NCBI RefSeq assembly: GCF_910596095.1
Contig: NC_056539.1
Coordinates: 2,025,001 to 2,089,000 of the forward strand
DNA: 64,000 nt
Source of the DNA: Thunnus maccoyii
Lineage: Eukaryota > Chordata > Actinopteri > Scombriformes > Scombridae
Reading direction: 5' to 3'
A program made the translations under genes and the position numbers. The notes beneath the pieces were generated by a model. The model searched no databases, was not told where the DNA came from, and was given only the letters and a program-made list of their open reading frames with translations. Of the stretch, positions 18,012 through 32,373 are shown piece by piece (the first letter of the stretch is position 1; every line of letters begins with the position of its first letter).

Positions 18012-18180
18012 CTTTTTTTTTTCAATTAACATCATTTTGACACAGATTCAACTCACAACTTCTCCAGTCGTAGCCTATCATGGTGCCCATGTTTCCCGTG
18101 TGCCCCAAACGCAGCACCGCGTCCGTATGAAAGTTTGTGGCCGCACGCGGCTCTCACGCAGCCAGTAAAACACCTAACAG
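18012..18180 (+). other. taf4b: taf4b 5' UTR exon candidate
   Basis: CpG-bearing sequence ends AACAG before GTGAGCT at 18181, a strong donor. It would pair with the acceptor ttttcttccatttag ending at 18835, nine bases before the taf4b ATG. The upstream edge is inferred from the TATA box. Confidence 0.5.
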
Positions 18181-18843
18181 GTGAGCTCATGAGCCCGCTG
18201 TGGATTTGGCAGGGTTATCAAAGATTTACATCCATTTTACAGAATGTTACTCTTACGATAATTCACTTGGAAAGTCGTTATCTTCCTATAAAATATTAAT
18301 AATAATAATAAGAAGAATGATATCCATTCAAATTCAGACAACGATACACATCATGTACGTTAATGTTCATGTTGTCTTTGTTGATGCTAGCCTGCGTTAT
18401 GACATGTCACTTTGCCTTCAAAATAGGGAAACATAAGTAGCAGGCATCAAACAAATGAAAAAAAAGGTCAAATTATAGAATGAATACTAAATCTTTCCCG
18501 CTTGTCAACTAGCATTAGCAATAACTTACCTGTAATTAGTCTTTCACCAACATGTATGTAGCTAAAGCTGGGGGTAAATTTCAAGGTTTAAAGTTACTTA
18601 ACTGGAGTAGCTAAATTGCTGAGTAACAGTTAATATCAGAGGTAAGCGGGATTGTGGAACTGCTCACCTTTAACGAGACTTTGTGTTTACTTTGTGGACT
18701 TTTAATGCAATGTTTTCAATGTAAATCACATAAAGACCTAGCATGGGTTAGTCTACGTTGTAATGTTAGCAAATGGGAAACAAACGAACTGTTGGTTTTG
18801 GATTATGTATAAAATCACATTTTTCTTCCATTTAGAAATAATT

Positions 18844-19300
18844 ATGGCTACAAATAAAGTGGTTGTTGAAACTCAAAAGCTGGAGTCCTGTAGGACAACA
18901 GGGGAAGGAGACGCAGCTATTCATGTAAAGATAATACAGGTCCCAGTCAAGTGTGGACCCCTCACTGCTGCAGGGGTTTCAAAGACACCTGAAGACACCC
19001 CCGCTGGCCTGAGCCACCAACCTGCCTCCTCCACAATTACAGCCCCAGGCCCTCAGACCTCTCCCTCTGTTATGGTGGCAGCTAAGGTGGCCACCCCAGG
19101 AAGAGCGAGTGCCGATGGGCCACCACAGGTAACTAAAGCAGCTGTGAGCCAGGTGGCCTCCATGAACCTGACCACAACTCCAGGGAGGACGGTGATGATA
19201 ACTGTACCGAGGGCTGCCACTCCACAGCCGGTAGCTGTGGCCCCTCGACTGCCACAGACTGCTTCCACACAGCTCCCAGCCAATATCCAGATACCACCAG
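18844..19300 (+). CDS. taf4b: taf4b coding exon 1
   Basis: This exon encodes [15 protein letters not shown] through [11 protein letters not shown] plus one base before GTGAGC. It is rich in proline, threonine and valine, like the TAF4B N-terminus; the PANIQIPPG end matches PANLQLPPG of the mammalian protein. Confidence 0.9.
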
Positions 19301-22300
19301 GTGAGCAGCAACAGGCACTGTTTATAGTCCTGATTGGTGATGTTCATGTTTACTTATCTTGCCTGTGTTTCAGCTTGAAAACTGGTTATTATGTTCACTC
19401 GACAGTATGTGTTGTCTGTTACTGTCTATATTTTCTCCACAAGCATGTCCTTTGCTTAATAATTTTACTTTTCAGGGCAAGTCATCAAGTAAACACAGTA
19501 GTAAGTGATTTGGTACTGGTTGTGGCAGGTATGATGCTGATCCGCAGTGACAGGGGTCAGCTGATGCTGGTATCCCAGCAGGCTTTGGCACAGGCTCAGC
19601 AGGGCCCGAGAGCTGGCAGCGGTCAAGCGGCCAGAATACTGACCCCGCAGGTGTGTGTCTGCTGCTGCTTTCAGTTAATACTGGAGTGGAGGAATGTGGG
19701 GCCTTCCTTTTACCATTTATTTGACAGTAAGCTGATTCAGTGTCTGTAAAGGACATCTGGTTTGATACAGGTTGTGTTTTGATTCTTTTTATTTATTTGA
19801 TTGGCTGTACAACAACCTGCTGTGACAAAGTTTGAGATCAAAATCTACAGTCGATATGAATGAAGTAAGCATAGAAGTGTAGATAGTTAAGTTACCATAC
19901 AGTGTGGCAAGAGACAGATTGTGTTTTATTAGATTGTATTAAAGTTATTAGGTACACCTACTATACAATATGACCCAATACAACACAACCACAAATTACA
20001 GCCACAAAAATGACCAATCAAGGGATCAGTTAACAGCTTCTCAAAGTGTATGTTTATCACAGGGACATTTACTTGAAATGCATTATACTGTCCAAGTGTT
20101 GCTTTAAGTGTGACCTCACCTGCAGTGAAGCAGGTGTTTTTGTATTTCACTTTAAATTGTCTTGCAAAAACCTAAAAAGGCACATTTTCACTTTGTCATT
20201 ATGGACATTTTTAATAGATTGACAGTAAAAATTCCCTTTAAATGATGTCTAAACATAGCAAAGATGAAGGATCTGGTTGCAAACCCACTGTAAATTAAAT
20301 AAAATTACACATATCAGTATGTGAGCAAGTCAGCATCATTCAGTATGAGGTGCTGCTAGCATCAAGAAAAAATGGAAAATGTAAAACCTGATAAGCCTGT
20401 GAAACTTCTTTTTTTTGGGTGGGGGGCATTTTTGTCTTTATTTGACAGTCATTAGTCAAGAGGCAGACAGGAAACAAAGGGAGAGAGATGAGTATGACAT
20501 GCAACAAAAGTCCCTTGCTGGAATCAAACCAGAGACGTTGAGCAGTAACCGTATAGTGGGGGCGCTCTGTGTCCAGAACTTTTGAGAAGTTCTCAAGACC
20601 TTTAAGTCCTCAAGTGCTGTGTATGATAAAATGAGTTCATGTGAAATGTCAGACAAAGCCTGAGAAAACAGCACATGTGACTTAGTCATGAAGTGAAGCA
20701 TCAAGTGTTTTTTGATGTATAGAGTATACAGATTGTTATGTAGGCAAAAAGCATCAGTAGAGACACCATCATCAGTGTTTATATCCATCTGCGGTCATAA
20801 CCAGCTGTCATGTGTGGAACAGCTATCTGCAGCACCTGCAAGTAAAAGCAACGAGAAGGTGACTGTGATCAGAATGACGGCCCCTTCCAGCTTCCAGCCT
20901 GCATCAGTCCAGAAGACAGCTGTGGTGAAGGTACCAGAGCTGCGTCACATCAGTCACTGACAGCAACACATCCAGACTTCACTACTCATGAAGTGTTTGG
21001 TCATGAGAATTGTTAGTAACTTCACCTGTCATAAATAATGATAATGATGACGGAATAAACAGAAAATGTGAGAGTGTTGGTGAGTTGTATCTGCTGCTGT
21101 TTGTAGTGTTGTATTGTATTGTGTGTATTGTTCAGGTGATTGGTGTAGCTCCTAAACCAGCTGTGGTCCAGACCCTCAGTGCTGTGGCTGATCAGGGGGG
21201 CCAGCCTCACTTTCAGGCAGCCATCACAGAAACCAAAAAGGAGCCACCACTCACATTTAGTCAGGTGAGTCCAACTTGGTCCAGCTTTGACCTGCTGCCT
21301 CCGGTTACATTTCACTTTGCTAAGAAAAGTCTGAAACTGCAGCACTCGGCCAGGTAAACATGGAGGCAGGACACCAACAACCCTATCACCCTTCTACAGG
21401 TAGCCTTATATAGTAGCTGTTGATAGCAAGCCTTGCTACTGCTCTGCTACTGCTTTGTTAAAATACACCCAGTCCAAATAATAGATTTGACCCTCCCCCA
21501 ACACCTGAACATACCCAGCATGCTTAGTTGTGGATGACTTGCTGTTAGGAGTCCTCTGTAGCTCTCCTAAACATTGGCTGAGATGGGAGTTATTTCCTAA
21601 GTCAAGAAAGTTGTGAAAATGCTTTTACAACTAGTAAAAGTAGGAGCAGACAAAATAAGACAGGTGTACAGGGATGACACATAAAAAACATACTCTATAC
21701 TCTTGCATTTGTGTATGAGTATATAAAAGAAAAGAAGAATGATTTTTAAAAATTTCAAAAAAGGAGCAAAGGGAGAAAAAGGGGGACAAGTTGACTTTTA
21801 TCAACATTCCATCAGCAGGAGACCCTTGAAAGTGTGAAGAAGTGCAAAAACTTCCTGGTGACTCTGATCAAGCTGGCCTCCAGTGACTCCAAGTCAGCCA
21901 ACATGGCTAACAACGTGAGAGGACTGGTCAGGAGTCTGCTGGTATGTCTCCCCTCTCCATCATCACACAAGCTGCTCTCACTTTGTGGCTCTGTATTTTA
22001 CAGTTAGTTATAAAAACAAGTCAGTGCTGTAATTTGTCTGTTAAATATCTCGTTACAATCCATGAAAATACACTAAAAGATCTTAATTGAAGGCCTTAAA
22101 AAGCTTCACAATAAATCCTTTTTAGTATTCATTCCTTTTTTAAACTTAATGTTCCAGGTAATATCTAATGTACTGATGTATTAAATGTGCTTTGTGAAGT
22201 AATTGTAGCTTTTCTAACCTTGCAGGAAGGGAAGGTAGAAGCAGAGGAGTTTACAGAACAACTCTATCAGGAGTTGAAGTCAACACCACAGCCCTGCTTG

Positions 22301-25300
22301 GTGCCTTTCCTCAAGGTGAAAAGTGGTTCAAATACACATAATTGTGACCTCTTCATGGTCTGGAAAGATTTTATTCATGTACTATACTGTGTTTTAATGC
22401 AGCCAAATTAGTGATGTAGTTGTTCTCTGTACATGTTTTCCAGTTTTTTTCCACTTTGCAGCTTAAATGATTGTTTTGTAAAAGTTAAATTTTCCCTGTA
22501 TACAATGAAACACCAAGCCGGTGCTTTAAGATTAAATACTTTGGAAACTGTTGTGGAAAAGCTCCATTTGGGGAGAGAAAAAAACATCATTTTGGGCTGA
22601 AATGAAGATATGAGGGTGTGTTTACAAACTGATTAATGTGGACATACTCAAACATTCTACCATTGTAGCTCAAAACTTAAGACTATTAACATTTGGTCAT
22701 TTCTACTCAATGCATATCATGTGTTGCGACCTCTCACCTGGCAAATGAATCATGTATTGATCATACTTGCTCCTGAGTTTGCTGTCATGGTTTTGTCAGG
22801 GCTCTTTTGTCATTTCGGTGACTAAATTGGACTGAATTTTGTTGTTATATGGTGCCAGAAATAAATTTGACATAACTTCTTTCCCCTCATCTTCTCCTAT
22901 TGCTGCTAGAAAAGTCTTCCTGCAGTGCGCCGCCTTACTGCAGACCCCCAGTTATTTATCCAACAGGCTTCAACTTCTACCCGCAATCCCACCATGAAGC
23001 AGTCCACTGACACAGGAAAAACCCTCAAGGCTAGCCAGCAGGTAAACAGATGTTTTGTGATTGTTTGATGTGATGAGCAGTGTACATTTTTCAATATAAA
23101 AGCATGTCTTTTTCCCTATAAACCTTTTTGTCCCTTATTTTACTGTAAAGAAATTAGTCATCCATTCACAGACATCTGAAGTGCATTTAACAAGGTTGAT
23201 TAAAGGCTGAGCTCTTCAGGTGAACGATGGTTGAGGGGCTGGTTGTCATCTATATAAGTGATACCATGATTGTGAATGACACTGAATGCTTGCAGATGAT
23301 GCAGCAGCCTAGAGGAGCGACTGTGAGACCTGGGCTGACTATGTTAGCCCAGTCCAGAGCATACATATCCAAGAGCAGCAGGCCCACACCCAAACACACA
23401 GTGATCCAGACAGGGAAACACTTCACAGGTAATGTGAAAATCACATTTTTATTTTATCTGCATCATGAAAAATGCACATTCATGCCATGCAGGTATAAAT
23501 GCACATAGAAGACATTGCCATCGAATTGGCCAGACTACATTACATCCACCACCTGGTCCGCCACCATGAAGGCCATCCCAAAGCACTTATTCCTGCTCTG
23601 TTCAAAAGACACCCTGAGAATATTCCAGTAATTAAATCATGAATTCACAATCAGAATATCAATAAATACAGATGCAAATAATTACTAGTTAATATAAACA
23701 CATTCTGCCAGTTGAAATGGTTCCTGTGTCTATGAGCAAATACAGAATGCAGGTTTTTATTCATGTGCAGGGGTTTGTCAAACAGGTAACAGGCTGCAGA
23801 GAGAAAACAACTGCTCTGGCAGTGATAAATGTGCACCTTTTTGTTAGTATTAGCACAGTGCACACAAACTCCATCAGAAGTCTCTACAGCTGTTAAAGCT
23901 GACTGACAGCTGATCCAGCCGTCATCAGAAAGGGATGTCGCTTCACATGATGCTTCAGAGGAAAGAACATCTCATTTCTTTAAAGAAAGATACTGTGTGA
24001 GGTGAAGAAGAGTCACAAATTGTTCTCTGGAGTCCAAACTCAAAACAAATCGTAATTAAACACTCATTCATATCACTCAGTGTGACTTACCTGAGGATAT
24101 CATTATCTCTGATGTCCATCGCCAGTAAACCTCCATAAATCTACTTAGAAATCAGAGAAAAAACAGCCTGCAGAACTTGCCTGAGAATGATCACATCTTT
24201 AAGTTTTCTTCAGTATAAAAGTAATCCAGTGATAGTTGTCTGTACATCCATGGCTACACTGCAAACAGGAACTGCTAATAGCTAATTCAGCAGACTTTTA
24301 AGCTGATTTAAAAAAAAAAGAAAAGAAAACCAAAACAACAGGCAGCTTTTGGCATGGAGAAAGAGAGATCCACTTTTAAATACAAGGATGTCCCTCTGGA
24401 CAGGATTCAAATCACAAGAGGACCAGGGCATTCAGTGAAAAACATTAGGTCATTTTGGCTGTAATTATTATTGGGGTGGGGTGAAAAATTACCCACATAC
24501 CTGTTCTGGACTGGATTAAATCACTGACCAGCAGTACAATGTGAGAATCACCCCCTCTCCTCTAGAGAAATAAATCCTGTCCCAATGGGGCTTTAGTTAG
24601 TCCTTCACAGAGGCTTGTTGTCACACAATTTCAGCAGATATTCATTTCTTATCTTCTAAAGTAGACCAACTCAGACACACACTTCACTAAATGAAAAGCC
24701 ACCGTCCAAACAACTTTGTATGTTTCTCTTCTTATAGGAACTTTATCTATGAAGCAGCCTTTTGCCCAGGATCCACCATGCTCCACCAAATTTGCATTCA
24801 AGGACAGTTCAGGATCTTACAAGTAATACATACAGTCTTTTACTCACTTAGTAGACTCAAATTTAATTGTGTGTGGTTTGTAGTTAAACAGTTCAGTGAA
24901 TCTCACTAGCATTCAGTCATAGTTGTAAGCTTACTGACATGAACTCGTGTGTGTTTCCCAGAGAAGATGATGACATTAATGATGTCGCCTCCATGGCTGG
25001 AGTCAACCTGAGAGAGGAGAATGCACAGATCCTGACCACCATGGTTGGCTCTGTGGTGCAGTCATGTCAGGATCAGCCCTTCCTCTCTCCTAACCCAGTG
25101 CTCAGCCGAATCCTTCACACAGGTACAACAGCCATACAGAGGCAGAGCGTAAAGATTGCATTCAATATTTTCACTATGAAGCACTAAAGGGTCACGCCAC
25201 TGATTTTACATATGGAGATCCGTTTACTAGTCAAAGGGAGTACCACTCCAACAAAACACTTCTGTAGAGGAGCTTTATCAAGTCTCAAAAAATAACCCTG

Positions 25301-28300
25301 CTGATGTCAGACTTGGAGACTTATTTATAAATGTATATTTAAATGAATTCATTGTACAACCACCTATTTTAGTAATGAGTTAAAGAAATTCAGTGTGAAT
25401 TCAGTGAAATACCTGTAGATAAGCTGAGCTGTTGTGTGACTCCTCCTGTGATATAAGAGGATTGTGTCTTGTGTTAGGACAGGCACTGGGGGTGACTGAT
25501 GTTGGTCCTGAGGTGGTAGCTCTGGTTTCTCATGCTACTCAGGAGTGTCTGCGCGGGATGCTGGAGAAGCTCACTGTGATGGCAGAACACCGCAAGGCAG
25601 CCCTGAAGGTACAGCAGCTCAGCACTGATAGTCAGTGTCTACAATTTTGCTGCTTTTGTCTTTTAACCACAATTTCCATAGATGAATCAGGGTTGTAGGC
25701 GTAAGTAGAAAAGCCACCATCACTGCAGTGGCACCTTACTTGTACACCGATGTGTAACACAGAAATGCTTATAAAGATTTCACTTTAGATGTGCTTTTGC
25801 CAAAAAAAAAACTGTCCAGGGGATCCTCTAGAAAAAGTAATTTGTTGAACATATAGTCATCAAATGTCATTAAAATAATGTGTATTATCTACAAAACTTA
25901 AACTCAACATCATTTAGTCCAGTTTGGACAGACAGCTAGGCATCTTTTCTGTTCTGTGATGTTATCAGCTCCTCCAACAATAAAATGACACTGTGGAAAA
26001 GGCAAGGCAAGTTAATTTATATAGCACATTTCAGCAACAAGGCAATTCAAGATGCTTTACATAAAACATTTAAAGCATTGAGATAAAGTGCAAAAGAAAA
26101 ACACCATAATAAAAACAAGCTAAAATTGGATTAGAGAGATGAAATACAAGAATAAAAGTTACACTCTAGAGTAACAAAAGTCTTCAGTCTTGATTTAAAA
26201 GAACTTTAAATGCAGTGCATGAATTGCAGCAGACCTGCAGTTTTCTGGGAGTTTGTTTCCGGATATATGGAACATAAAAACTAAACACTGCTTCTCCATG
26301 TTTAGTTTTGATTCTGGGGACAGAAAGCAGACCTGTCCCAGACAACCTGAGAGGTCTGGATGGTTCATAATGTAGCAGCAGATCAGAAATTTATTTTGGC
26401 CCTTAAACATTCAGCGTTTTATAAACCAATAGCAGTATTTTAAAGTCAATTCTTTGACAGACAGTGAGCCAGTGTAAAGATCTTAGAGCTGGAGTGACAT
26501 GATCCACTTTTTTGGTCTTAGTGAGGACTCGAGCAGCAGCGTTCTGAATCAGCTGCTACTGTCTGATCGACTTTTTAAGGAGACCTGTAAAGACCATTAG
26601 AGTGGTTGAGTCTACTGAAGATAAATGCATGTACATGTTTTTCCAAATCCTGCTGAGATGTAAGTTCCTTAATCCTTTATATATTCTTTAGGTGACAGTA
26701 GGCTGACTTTGTAGTTGTCTTAATGTAGCTGTTGAAATTCAGGTCTGAGACTACACCAAGATTTCTGGCTTGGTTTGTGGTTTTAACATTACCGATTAGA
26801 GCTGAGTGCTAACTTTTAATCGTTCCTCCTTGGCTCCAAAAACAATTACTTCAGTTTTATCTTTGTTTAATTGAAGAAAATTCTAGCACATCCAATCATT
26901 GATTTGCTCAGTGCACTTACTCAGTGCTTGCATTGGACCATAGTCCCCTGGTGATATGGTTATGTAAATTTGTGTGTCATCTGCATAATTATGGTAACAT
27001 ATTTTATTTTCTATAATCTGAGCCAGTGGAAGCATGTAGATGTTGAACAAAAGAGGCCCCAGAATGGAGCCTTGGGGAACTCCCAGCTCATTTTTGTCCA
27101 CTCAGACACATATAGACAGTAGGATTCAAAGTTAAGTAGGATTCAAACCACTTAAGTGCTGTGCCAGAAAGTCCCACCCAGTTTTCCAGTCGGTCTAGTA
27201 ATGTGTTGTCAACTGTGTTGAATGCAGCACTGAGATCCAGTAATACTGAGACTGAAATTCTGTCACTGTCTGTGTTTAAGTGGATGTCATTAAATCTTAA
27301 CAAGAGCAGTCTCAGTGCTGTGGTGTGGTCGAAATCCTCACTGGAGGACATCAAAACAGTTGTTTAGTGCCAAGAAGTTGTTCAGCTGTTGAGAAACAGC
27401 TATTTCAGTCATTTTACTTAAAAACAGGAGGTTTGATATGGGCCTATAATTGTTCATTAGTGACATGTCTAGATTTTTCTTTAAGAGTGGCTTGATGACG
27501 GCAGTTTTCAGGGCCTGTGGGATGACACCTGAGCAAAGAGACATGTTGACAATTTGTAGAAGATCTGAGGCCATGCGGTTAGAAACATTTCTGACAAAGC
27601 AAGGATTTCAGATGTTGTATAATGTTTATTGTTAATTGGATAAAATGGTGTCATACTACTTGAATTGATTTAATTGGACTGAAGGACAACACATACCCTG
27701 TACCTGATATGTCGGCACTGACTGCTTGTCTAATTTTCTGAATTTTGTCAGTGAAGAAAGAGGCAATTTCATTGCAGGCCCTGGTGGATAGAAGTTCAGA
27801 GGCTACCTGTCGACAGTGAGGGCTGCATTTAAAATGAAATACATAACAAAGAGATTTTGAAAAAATGTGCATCCTAAAATAAAGTGGATTGATCATATTA
27901 GCCCGTTGGATCATTTATTTTTTGTGGCTTCAGTTCAGATCATTTGAGTGGGTATATTTGCTCAAAATATTAGTGCTTAAATGAGACATACTGGTTTTGA
28001 ACTGCCCGTGGGAAGTAGCCTAAGAGTCTGTCCATTCTTGATTTAAAAGCTCTGTTTTTGCTGTCTATTTTTCTCTTTTTATAGCATGCCATGTGAAAAA
28101 CTTTTCTCAAGCTGAGCTGATACTAAAAGGTGATGTGAAAACACTGTCATTTGCAGGCTTTCTGTTTCAGAGAAATCTTTCCACCGCTCCCTCTCCTCGC
28201 TCTGCCGCGCTCTCTTGCGTGCCGCTCAGCTGCCGTGCTTAAAACTCAGCATTCACACATGAGCAAAACAGAACACAGATTTGTCCTGTTGTTCTTTGTA

Positions 28301-30120
28301 TTTACTGCTGCTTTTGTTGGATGTAATGCATGAATGAAAAGGAGGAAGTGGAGAGGACGAAAAGTGTTTGATGGTCGTCTCTGTCTCTCTCAGAGAAAGC
28401 TTTTCACTGCTGACTCCCTGAGTCAGGAAGCCCATGCTGTGGGATTGACCCTGTGAGGGCCATGACAGCGCAGGTCTAGCCTGTTAGAAGCCACCCAACG
28501 CTGCATTCCCTTCATGTGCAAGCGTCCCATAGGAACCACCACCAGGGCTGAGGCCATCAGTCCAACAACCTTTGGCAAAGCCTGAGAGACACAAATATCC
28601 CCCTGTGACAGAAGGCTAAACAGTCTGTGAGTGCCTCTGACCTTTCTCCAATCAGCCTCACTCTGGCCTGTCTATAAATAGGCCTATGAAGGAGAAGAAC
28701 ACTCTTTTCTACATTTATTTTGAAGCATGAGACAAACTTGCATGAGACACTGATTTGTGCTTGTCCAACTGCTTGGACTGCTTCGTGTTAGCTCGTCATC
28801 GTGTATGGCACCATGGGTTGTATTTTATTTGTTGAAATCAGTCCATGGCTGGTGAATAAGGACATCTCCATGCCACATCTCTGTGAAAATAAAAGCAAGC
28901 GCCACTTCTCCTCACGATCGTTGAGATCTTTTGTTCTTCGGTGTTTTCACCCTCTCCTCTCTACTAACCCACTTGCATGTACACACATGCACGTTTTGAC
29001 GCTCACACACACTACTACTATTAGTCAAGTCTCTAATATTAGCAACGCACATTATCACAGTGTATTGATCTCTGAGCAGCAGCTACAGTCCTCCTTTTCC
29101 AAACCAGAATATCATTGTAGATTTAACTACTATCAACATCAGGTTTTAAAGAGTACGTGACCAAATATCTCAGAAATCTTTTAGAGATGAATGACAATGG
29201 AAGCGTTTCAGACTCTCTATTCTCTGGGAAATACTTAGTTACCATGAGAGGATTATATTATTTCTTTTGAGACCTCAAGGAAAAAAAGCAACATTTAAAA
29301 AACTGAAAGAAACTGAACAAGAAATTATTCATGTAAAACAAATAAAACATCTCCACTACAGTCTGACTATAACAAGATTCTGAAATTAAAATCTGAATAT
29401 TACTCTGTCCTTGGAGGGGAATGTAGTAGTCTGTTACTAAAGATGAGACAAAAACATTTTGAATCATGTGATAAACCTCAAATTGCTCCCAAACTTACTG
29501 TTCAATAAACAGTAGACACAAGTTAATTCAGCTCAAAGTGATTCACCGTTTTCATTATTCTGAGGTCATATTACATACATTTTACCCCTCCATGTCTCCA
29601 TTCTGTGATAAATGTAAATCATATGATGGTACATTGATTCATTTATTTTGGGACTATTCAATAATTCATCCATTCTGGTCAAGAATGTATTTATTTTGCT
29701 GGTGTTTACCACAGGACTCTCTCTCCTGACAAGGACTTGGTTCTCTTTGGATGCTCAGAGGACTCTTTAACTCTCCCTTCACACATCCAAACAGCTTCAT
29801 TGATGGGCATGGTACTAGCAAAAAAACACTCAAAAACTGGAAGACATCAACTCTACTGTGCTTCACAAAGTGGTTGCATGAACTTGTTTTGGTTCTTCAT
29901 CATCTTCAACATAAGTGGGAAGAATCTTGAGGTCCCTATTTGCAATATCTGGACTCAATTTGTCCAAATTTGTGTTTATATATAGATAAGTTTTTTTCTT
30001 TTTGTTTTTTATACTCCTATTTTTGATGGGTTGTAATTAACAATAATATGTGTATGATATGTACCGTTATGAGGTTTTGTGTCCTTGCATTGTGTTCAGA
30101 TGAACTTCTAGTTCTTCCCC

Positions 30121-30169
<49 letters not shown>

Positions 30170-32320
30170 CCCAACAGGAGGACCTGTGGAACACCAAAGT
30201 GAGTGATGTTCGCTCTCAGCTTCGGTTCCTGGAGGAAGTGGAGAGTTTAAAGAGGAAGAGGAAGGAGAAAGAGGAGAAAGAGAGACTGTTGCGTTTGGCC
30301 AGGGTGAGCTAGACAGCAGCACTCTTCTCAGTTTGACTGAAATGACACTAAAACCATAGTCTTCATCAGAAACAAGGAAATTATATACACTCAGATACAT
30401 TTAGTATGAAACCACTATTAGCTGATTATCTAAATAAATATATTATAAAGGTACCCTGACTGTCTGTGGACACCTCATCTCTGCCTGTGTTTAAGTATGA
30501 AAACGCTGCATAATAACAGCACATCTGTGTGTTTTGGACTCACAGAGTCGCTCACACACTGAGGATCCACAGCATCAGCAGCTCAAGCAGCGGGCCAAAG
30601 AGGTGTGTATGTGTGTGTTTTCAGTCTGAGAAAAATGTCTGTATCTTAAGCTGCCAGATGGTAAACTTTCTCCACCAGACACTCCCTTATTTTGGCTGTT
30701 TGGTGCTTTCACTCTGTATACTTGGCTTGTTTTAGCTTATTTGCTTAAAACAGCTGTTTTGAGTTGTATATGTGGAAGCTGGTAACAGCTGGAAGACTCA
30801 ACCATACGGTTTATGTGCAGGCTTAATAACTAAACAATCAACTAAAGTATGGACTTGCTTCATCCAGAGTGTGTTGTCATGAATCCATTATTCACTACAA
30901 AAGCATCCATTGATAATCAAATGAGCCTGACAGATGATGGACCAATCAACAACATTTAGATGATGTCACTCTCCAGGCTCCTATTAAAACTAGGTGTTAC
31001 AAAATGAAACATGGTTGTTTAACTGCAGGGCTCATTTCTACCATCAGATTTATTCAGAAACTGATTCTGGTTGGATAGTTCACATCAGTATAATTACCAC
31101 TTCAGAATGCCATATATACAGTGCAGACTTTATTTCATAAGTGGACATTTTGGCACAGATTACCTAATTGGGAGCAGAGAACAGAACAGCATGATGGTGT
31201 CATGTGCTTATATTGTTTTATGTGTATCAGAAGGTCTTGTACAGGGGAAGCCTGGTGTGGTTTTCAACAGCCCACAGTGTTGTCTTCTGAGATCTTGTTT
31301 TTGTCTGATCCAAAATAATCAGTTTATCATACAAATCTGAGAGGATAAGTGAGTATTTTATGTTTGTGCCCTGGAATTAGAGAACACTCTGCAGCTTTTA
31401 AAATGATTCAGACGATCAGTTTACTGTAAACATAGTTGTAGATTGGCTCCTGTTGATCAGCTGGTCGACTAACTGTTCTGTACATCAAGACTAACTAATG
31501 CTGAACCACTGTTACTGTATTTTTGTTTTGTTCATGCATGTGCAGTTTGATTTTGATATTAATGCTGTTAATAATATTATATTTGGGAAGAAAAAAATCT
31601 TTTAAAATACAATATAAAGTCTTGTACTGTGGAGAATGATGTCTTCCTTCAGGTTTGTGAACTATGCAATAGAAAATTGACAATGTTTCCAGGATTCCTG
31701 ACGTGTTTCTTTAGTTTTCAAATCAGAATCTGATTTCTTAGACATCCATTAGACTGACTGTCTGCGGGAAAGTAGAGATGATTTGATCTGTTGGATCACT
31801 ATCTGCACCGATGCAGACATGAAGTGGATCGGGTGTTGCTCAGACATTACCAATCCACATAAAATACAAATTCTTTGTCAGTTTCAATGTAAAATTCAGT
31901 GTTTCCACTGTCATTTACATTCATTCAGACCCACACAGGAGCCCCCCCAACACCCTTGGTCGCCATAATCTTTATTTTCCACAGTAGTGAAAAATCTGTG
32001 GATATTTAATATTTCTCTGTTCTGTGGGCCAGAGTAAACTCCCAAGAAGTTCTGTTTTGGAACTCTTTTAATCCCTGCCATTTTTCATGCTAATTGTTCA
32101 TTTAGTAATGCGATAGTGTGTGTGATGTTTTCTGCCAGCAGGGCAGGGAGAAGTGTGAGGGGAGATGAAAGGCACCGGTAGCAACGTGGCTATTTAAGGA
32201 GCCGGTAACGCCTCACAAGGTTGTTTTCCTTCTCAGGCTGCTGTGTTGCTCCCAGCCATCACGCTCCCAGCGGTCTCTCCACAGCTATGAAATCTGTTCA
32301 TTTACATGGCAGTTTACATG

Positions 32321-32373
<53 letters not shown>

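Larger units (their letters stand above)
25609..30177 (+). other. taf4b intron 11, filled with LINE relics
   Basis: This 4.6-kb intron holds an L2-type LINE relic (about 25998-27914) and an L1-like copy running up to the acceptor (29561-30121). The 28440-28960 part is GC-richer with TATAAATAGG near 28673 and AATAAA near 28888, which could be an LTR, but I could not define its ends. Confidence 0.65.

Noticed and set aside
18763..18843. Earlier in-frame ATG for taf4b
   Set aside because: A strong acceptor (ttttcttccatttag) ends at 18835 between this ATG and 18844, so the earlier ATG is probably intronic.
28440..28960. Possible LTR with TATAAATAGG and AATAAA in taf4b intron 11
   Set aside because: I could not find matching ends, target duplication or internal region.
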